64,000 nt of DNA, from contig JAZQLQ010000003.1 in NCBI GenBank assembly GCA_045542735.1, positions 1 to 64,000 of the forward strand, written 5' to 3'. The number at the start of each line of letters is the position of its first letter. Within the stretch, counting starts at the first letter, position 1. The notes under the pieces are model-generated. The model was not told the origin of the DNA, ran no database searches, and saw nothing but the letters and a program-made list of their open reading frames with translations. Source of the DNA: UBA2882 sp045542735 (GTDB taxonomy: Bacteria > Bacillota > Clostridia > Lachnospirales > Lachnospiraceae). The position numbers were made by a program, and so were the translations under genes. This document shows, one piece after another, positions 60,313 to 64,000 of the stretch.

Positions 60313-61194
60313 TTAATTTGTCTCTTTTTTCATCCATAAAACAAAACTGATTCCGCCGATGATAGCCATCATAGGTAACATCATAACAAACATAGTCATC
60401 TGTGAAGTTTCAGAAAGTAGTTCCACAGCTTTTTCACTTGCAAATATACTTATAAGAACACCAAAAGATAAATTGTTATTAATCATGTGGCAAAAGGATG
60501 CGGGATAGATGGATTTTGTACGTTCTGTTAATAAGGTTAAAAACGCATTCATCAAAGTACAAAATACACACATATAAAACATACCAAGCCACGGATACAG
60601 AGGATAGTCTACACCAAAATTGTGTCCGGATATAGTAAGTGGTGCATGCCATAATCCCCATATAATGCCACCCACAACGATAGCTGCAGGTTTACTCATA
60701 ATCTCATTTAATTTCGGTCCCAGATAACCACGCCAGCCAAACTCTTCACCAAATGCAGGAAAGAACACAATAACAGAATAAGCAAATTGCAAGACAACGA
60801 GTGCTATCTTTTGCCCCATATCCTCTCCCGAAAAGAACTCTCCAAAGGGAACTTGCCGAAACATCGTCACATAAATAAGGAAAACAGTAAGAACCATTCC
60901 CAGCTGGATAATAAACATGGAAGCCAAATAATATTTCATATTGCCTTCTAAATGCAATCCAAGATAAGAATTTTTAAATCCTTCCTTGGTAATCAAACGG
61001 GTCAATATATTGGCAAGGGTAGGTGCAAACATTCCAAATGCTCCGCTCAAATATACTGCAACTGCCGCTTTTTCTGATACAAATATCATCTCTCCATACA
61101 AAGAGTTGAGCACAGGTGCCATAATACATAGAGGAAGATATGCTATCACACAATAAATAATAATCCGTTTTATGGTCATTCTCTTATTGCTCAT
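60313..61194 (-). CDS. CPBP family intramembrane metalloprotease
   Basis: 293 residues, eight helices. Diagnostic CAAX-protease motifs: FGEEFGWRGYLGPKL (EExxxR, about 145-160), GLWHAPLTISGHN with a His ligand, and CHMINNNLSFGVL with the last His/Asn. Bacterial CPBP proteins often protect against toxic peptides or mature them. It overlaps the second ABC permease by 11 bases and is the last gene of the operon. Confidence 0.87.
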   Translation of the reverse strand: MSNKRMTIKRIIIYCVIAYLPLCIMAPVLNSLYGEMIFVSEKAAVAVYLSGAFGMFAPTLANILTRLITKEGFKNSYLGLHLEGNMKYYLASMFIIQLGMVLTVFLIYVTMFRQVPFGEFFSGEDMGQKIALVVLQFAYSVIVFFPAFGEEFGWRGYLGPKLNEIMSKPAAIVVGGIIWGLWHAPLTISGHNFGVDYPLYPWLGMFYMCVFCTLMNAFLTLLTERTKSIYPASFCHMINNNLSFGVLISIFASEKAVELLSETSQMTMFVMMLPMMAIIGGISFVLWMKKETN

Positions 61195-61891
61195 AATTTT
61201 CCGCTCCTTTCTGATATAGTTTTAATGAAATCCTATAAGAAAGGTAATACGCACCCACGGCTATATAGGGGAAAAGCGCCAGAATCCAAATTGCATTTCC
61301 TTCAAGGAAAAAGTCCTTAATTTTCTGCGATACATTTCCTTCCACAAAGAAAGAAATATCACCAAACAAACCATACACTATGGCACCTGTCAGCATAATG
61401 AGCAACACAGTACCTTTTACCCACATACCGCTTACATATCCAAAACGGAGAATAAACGGAAGCTCAACGGCGTTCATAAACATACGCCAACAAAATATCA
61501 TGACTACCGCAATCAGCGCCGAACATGCCAGATCGTTTGCTACTCCCACCACAATGCAATCAAGTACGAAAAGTCCAAACAACGTCACAAGGTGAATGAG
61601 CAACATCGTATAATATTTACATTGCACTGCACTTTTGACAGCCCCGGGTAAAGATGTCACAAAAGAATTCCAAGACTGTCTTTCATCCTTCCGGAACAAT
61701 TCGGAAGTTAAAAATCCACTCATTGCAAAATACATCCAATACCACAAAGCGAGTAAAGCCATCAACTCATCGCCTTTGATACCGATAATAGGCATAGTAA
61801 TACAACATGCAGCAATCATGACGTATACCCAAAGCATAACCAGCGCATATCCTCTATATAAAAGGAATTCTTTATATAACAGACCTTTCAC
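61184..61891 (-). CDS. ABC-2 type transporter permease
   Basis: 235 residues, about six helices. It begins with a GTG codon (MKGLLYKEFLLYRGY) preceded by AGGAGG, overlapping the first permease stop. LLYKEF and the later FRKDERQSWNSFVTSLPG are typical of ABC-2 permeases for peptides or drugs. Pairs with the upstream permease as a heterodimer. Confidence 0.85.
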   Translation of the reverse strand: MKGLLYKEFLLYRGYALVMLWVYVMIAACCITMPIIGIKGDELMALLALWYWMYFAMSGFLTSELFRKDERQSWNSFVTSLPGAVKSAVQCKYYTMLLIHLVTLFGLFVLDCIVVGVANDLACSALIAVVMIFCWRMFMNAVELPFILRFGYVSGMWVKGTVLLIMLTGAIVYGLFGDISFFVEGNVSQKIKDFFLEGNAIWILALFPYIAVGAYYLSYRISLKLYQKGAENYEQ

Positions 61892-62619
61892 TATTTCTCC
61901 CTCCTTTTATATAACAATGCTGTCGCTACAAATCCCACAACATTGGAAAGCATAAATACCATGAAGAAAATTGCCAGATGCGACAGACACCACGACTGGA
62001 TACCCTCCCACGTCATTATCTGTTCAACAAATTCTACATTTTCCGGTTTCTGGTTCGTCATAATCACAACCTCTGTTGCAATCAAAATAACAACCATCAG
62101 AATTCCCGCTTTATCCTGCGATTTAAATAGCATGGTAAATACCTGCAAAATGATTCCGAATATGTTACAAAACGTCAATAACACAATCACAACACTGAAT
62201 TGTCCCATTCCTAAACTCTCGCCGGAAACTTTTGCAATTACCCACATATATGTCCCTGCAATCACAAATGACATGATATTTAACAACGTCAATGTCACAT
62301 ATTTTGCCAAGGCAAGCTTTACACATCCTACCGGTGTGGTATGGCAAAAACGCATCCATGGTGTATACACTTCCCTTTTGCAGCTTTCAGCCAAAGAAAA
62401 ACAAAGTCCACTTCCCATCAAAAGCGGAAATGTATAGATAAACATAGCGATGGATTCTTGATCCGCTTCTACCTCTGCCAGATTTCCATATTGGAAACTC
62501 AGATAAATCAATAATCCAAGAATAGTAAATGCAACATACCCACACAAATTGCTTCCTATATTTTTTCGTGCCAGGAAGAACTCTCTATATATTAAAGACC
62601 CAAACGAACGGACTCTCAT
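61891..62619 (-). CDS. ABC-2 type transporter permease
   Basis: 242 residues, six helices (MRVRSFGSLIYREFFLARKN start; helices near 20-40, 57-75, 105-127, 138-160, 170-188 and 212-232). Its ATG shares a base with the ATPase stop (TAATG), with AGGAG 8 bases upstream. Partner of the permease at 61184-61891. Confidence 0.85.
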   Translation of the reverse strand: MRVRSFGSLIYREFFLARKNIGSNLCGYVAFTILGLLIYLSFQYGNLAEVEADQESIAMFIYTFPLLMGSGLCFSLAESCKREVYTPWMRFCHTTPVGCVKLALAKYVTLTLLNIMSFVIAGTYMWVIAKVSGESLGMGQFSVVIVLLTFCNIFGIILQVFTMLFKSQDKAGILMVVILIATEVVIMTNQKPENVEFVEQIMTWEGIQSWCLSHLAIFFMVFMLSNVVGFVATALLYKRREK

Positions 62620-63497
62620 TACAACCACTCCTTTTTGTCCTTATTCACATAAAAAAGCATAATCTCTTCCAAGTTTGTTTTTTCAATTAACATACCGGAA
62701 TACTTCTTTTTACAAATTTCCTTATCTGCCACCATCACATCTACACAATAATCACTGATGCGGGCACTGACAAAATCTTCTTTATCGATGCTCTCATAAT
62801 CCTCTTTGGAACATTTGATCAATCCATGGGATTCCAAAATCTCATCCTTGTATCCGGTTAATAATATTTTTCCTTTGTCAATAAATGTGACGCAGTCTGC
62901 AATTTTATCCAAATCGCTGGTGATATGGGAAGACATCAAAATACTATTTTCATCATTACTTAAATATTCACGGAAAATGTCCAAGATTTCATTGCGCACC
63001 ACCGGATCAAGTCCCGTAGTAGCCTCATCCATAATCAACAGTTTTGCTCCGTGGGATAAAGCTGTCGCAATCTGCAGTTTCATTTTCATACCTTTAGAGA
63101 ACTTACTGATTTTTTTATTTCTCGGTAATTGAAAACGGTCAAGATATGTATAGAACGTTTCTTCGTCCCAATTTTTATACAATCCGCGAAACATAATATT
63201 CAAATTTTTTGCCTTAAAATCATCATGAAAGGGAATCTCGTCAAACACTGCCGCAATATCCTCTTTCACTTCATGCTCATACTGCAAATGATCTTTGCCC
63301 ATTAATTTCACGCTGCCGTCATCAATCTTAATGACATTAAGTAGCGCCTTAATCGTTGTACTTTTTCCGGCTCCATTTTGTCCAATAAAGCCCATGATGC
63401 TTCCTTTTGGTACATCAAAGCTGATGTGGTCAAGGGTAAAGCCATCATACTTTTTGGTTAAATCACGGATTTCAATTGCATTTTGATAATCACTCAT
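62619..63497 (-). CDS. ABC transporter ATP-binding protein
   Basis: 292 residues. Walker A GFIGQNGAGKSTTIKALLNV (about 38-57), signature FSKGMKMKLQIATALSHG, Walker B KLLIMDEATTGLDPVV and H-loop SSHITSDLDKI. The last 80 residues are a variable domain, as in bacitracin/antibiotic-type exporters of the YtrB/BcrA group. The ATG at 63497 overlaps the gntR stop by 8 bases (AATGAGTGA) with AGGAGA upstream. Confidence 0.92.
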   Translation of the reverse strand: MSDYQNAIEIRDLTKKYDGFTLDHISFDVPKGSIMGFIGQNGAGKSTTIKALLNVIKIDDGSVKLMGKDHLQYEHEVKEDIAAVFDEIPFHDDFKAKNLNIMFRGLYKNWDEETFYTYLDRFQLPRNKKISKFSKGMKMKLQIATALSHGAKLLIMDEATTGLDPVVRNEILDIFREYLSNDENSILMSSHITSDLDKIADCVTFIDKGKILLTGYKDEILESHGLIKCSKEDYESIDKEDFVSARISDYCVDVMVADKEICKKKYSGMLIEKTNLEEIMLFYVNKDKKEWL

Positions 63498-63873
63498 TTT
63501 CGTCTCCTCCATATACCAATTCAAGGATTTCTTTCATTTCTTCCAGTGTAAGACCGCACATACGTCCTTTTTCACAAGCTTTTCCTAGCAATTCTTCTGT
63601 CTGGCGCACAGTCTCCTCCCGTAAGAAATCTGTGTTTTGCGATTTTACATAGCAACCTTTTCCCGCAACAGTCTCAATAAAACCATCACGTTCCAACTCC
63701 TCATAGGCACGCTTTGTTGTAATCACACTGATACGTAATTGTCCCGCAAGTGCACGCATCGACGGAAGGGCGTCCCCTGCCGCAAGCTCACCGCTCATAA
63801 TCTGTGCTTTAATCTGCGATACAATCTGCTGATAAATCGGTTCGTCTGACGAATTACTTAAAATAATAACCAT
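63490..63873 (-). CDS. GntR family regulator, YtrA type
   Basis: 127 residues: an N-terminal winged helix (SSDEPIYQQIVSQIKAQIMS, then ALPSMRALAGQLRISVITTK) and a short helical C-terminus (about 78-127), the YtrA subfamily that controls adjacent ABC exporters. It is the first gene of gntR-ABC-ABC permease-permease-CPBP. A palindrome resembling an operator lies at 63890-63916, so autoregulated induction by antimicrobial substances is plausible. Confidence 0.92.
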   Translation of the reverse strand: MVIILSNSSDEPIYQQIVSQIKAQIMSGELAAGDALPSMRALAGQLRISVITTKRAYEELERDGFIETVAGKGCYVKSQNTDFLREETVRQTEELLGKACEKGRMCGLTLEEMKEILELVYGGDENE

Positions 63874-63889
63874 ATTTCACCTCTGATTA

Positions 63890-63941
63890 TACTGTATATA
63901 TACGATATACACAGTATGGCATATGTGTGTATATATGTCAA
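63890..63941 (-). promoter_or_regulatory. Promoter and operator of the GntR-ABC operon
   Basis: TTGACA (63936-63941) with a -10 box near CATACT (17 bases) on the minus strand. Downstream, TACTGT (63890-63895) and ACAGTA (63911-63916) are inverted arms with TATAT-rich centre, a 27-bp candidate operator spanning the start of transcription. Its position suits YtrA-type repression. Confidence 0.65.
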
Positions 63942-64000
63942 TATGGTTTTGACATATTTATTTTTATATTTAGACAAAATAGCAAAAAAAAGCGTCGCCC

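Overview
The window reads as a chromosomal segment of a low- to mid-GC Firmicute of class Clostridia, most likely family Lachnospiraceae. The evidence is gene content and order, not a database match. The order rimO-pgsA-cinA-(x)-recA-recX-rny, the block yceD-rpmF-plsX-acpP-rnc-smc-ftsY, a complete rnfCDGEAB operon, a Spo0A-type DNA-binding domain and SpoIIM/SpoVB relatives all fit that group. Shine-Dalgarno sites are strong AGGAGG types and many promoters are close to sigma-A consensus. There are no rRNA or tRNA genes, prophage, insertion sequence, CRISPR array or recognisable defence island. No gene-free stretch exceeds about 300 bases.

Layout. 1-4400: gap (truncated at the window edge), then on the plus strand a PHP phosphoesterase, a SpoVB-like flippase and DAHP synthase. 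4.4-8.1 kb (minus): xerD, a SpoIIM-like gene, nudF-like Nudix hydrolase and an aminotransferase. 8.1-17.5 kb (minus): rny, recX-recA under a promoter carrying LexA boxes, an unusual zinc-ribbon/acidic membrane protein, pncC, pgsA, rimO, rpoZ, gmk, yicC. 17.6-24.5 kb: rqcH, glgA, a Spo0A output domain lacking its receiver, an SCP2-like domain with a histone-H1-like tail, FliB and an EamA transporter. 24.6-34.7 kb: eno, ilvA, then ftsY-smc-rnc-acpP-plsX-rpmF-yceD read leftward from a perfect consensus promoter. 34.8-38.9 kb: a plus-strand polytopic membrane protein lying where acetate kinase often lies in relatives, pta, and divergent tmcAL. 38.9-44.2 kb: a 110-bp multi-arm inverted repeat, ZIP transporter, PFL and ACT proteins, RlmI-like methyltransferase, M18 aminopeptidase. 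44.2-49.4 kb: rnfCDGEAB. 49.5-53.3 kb: YprB-like nuclease, LRR lipoprotein, Rpn-family nuclease. 53.4-59.8 kb: tetR, rpiR, HI0933-type flavoprotein, cmk, ispH, rpsA, cheR. 59.8-63.9 kb: a small membrane protein and a GntR-ABC-CPBP module with an operator.

How the genes fit together. Carbon and energy flow is represented by gap, eno, pta, glgA and the Rnf ferredoxin:NAD oxidoreductase; translation and RNA turnover by rimO, tmcAL, rqcH, rny, rnc, rpsA, rpmF and yceD; envelope lipids by plsX, acpP and pgsA; DNA maintenance by recA, recX, xerD and smc. Pta makes acetyl phosphate and TmcAL consumes acetate, and the two genes are divergent neighbours.

No large undescribed multi-gene system is evident. 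The most unusual items are the receiver-less Spo0A-type regulator with a palindrome over its transcription and translation start, the SCP2-like/lysine-tail protein, the zinc-ribbon/Asp-Tyr membrane protein, a four-cysteine extension on RnfE, the 110-bp palindromic element and the hairpin joining ilvA to eno. All functional statements rest on motif recognition by eye; no alignments or folding calculations were run.
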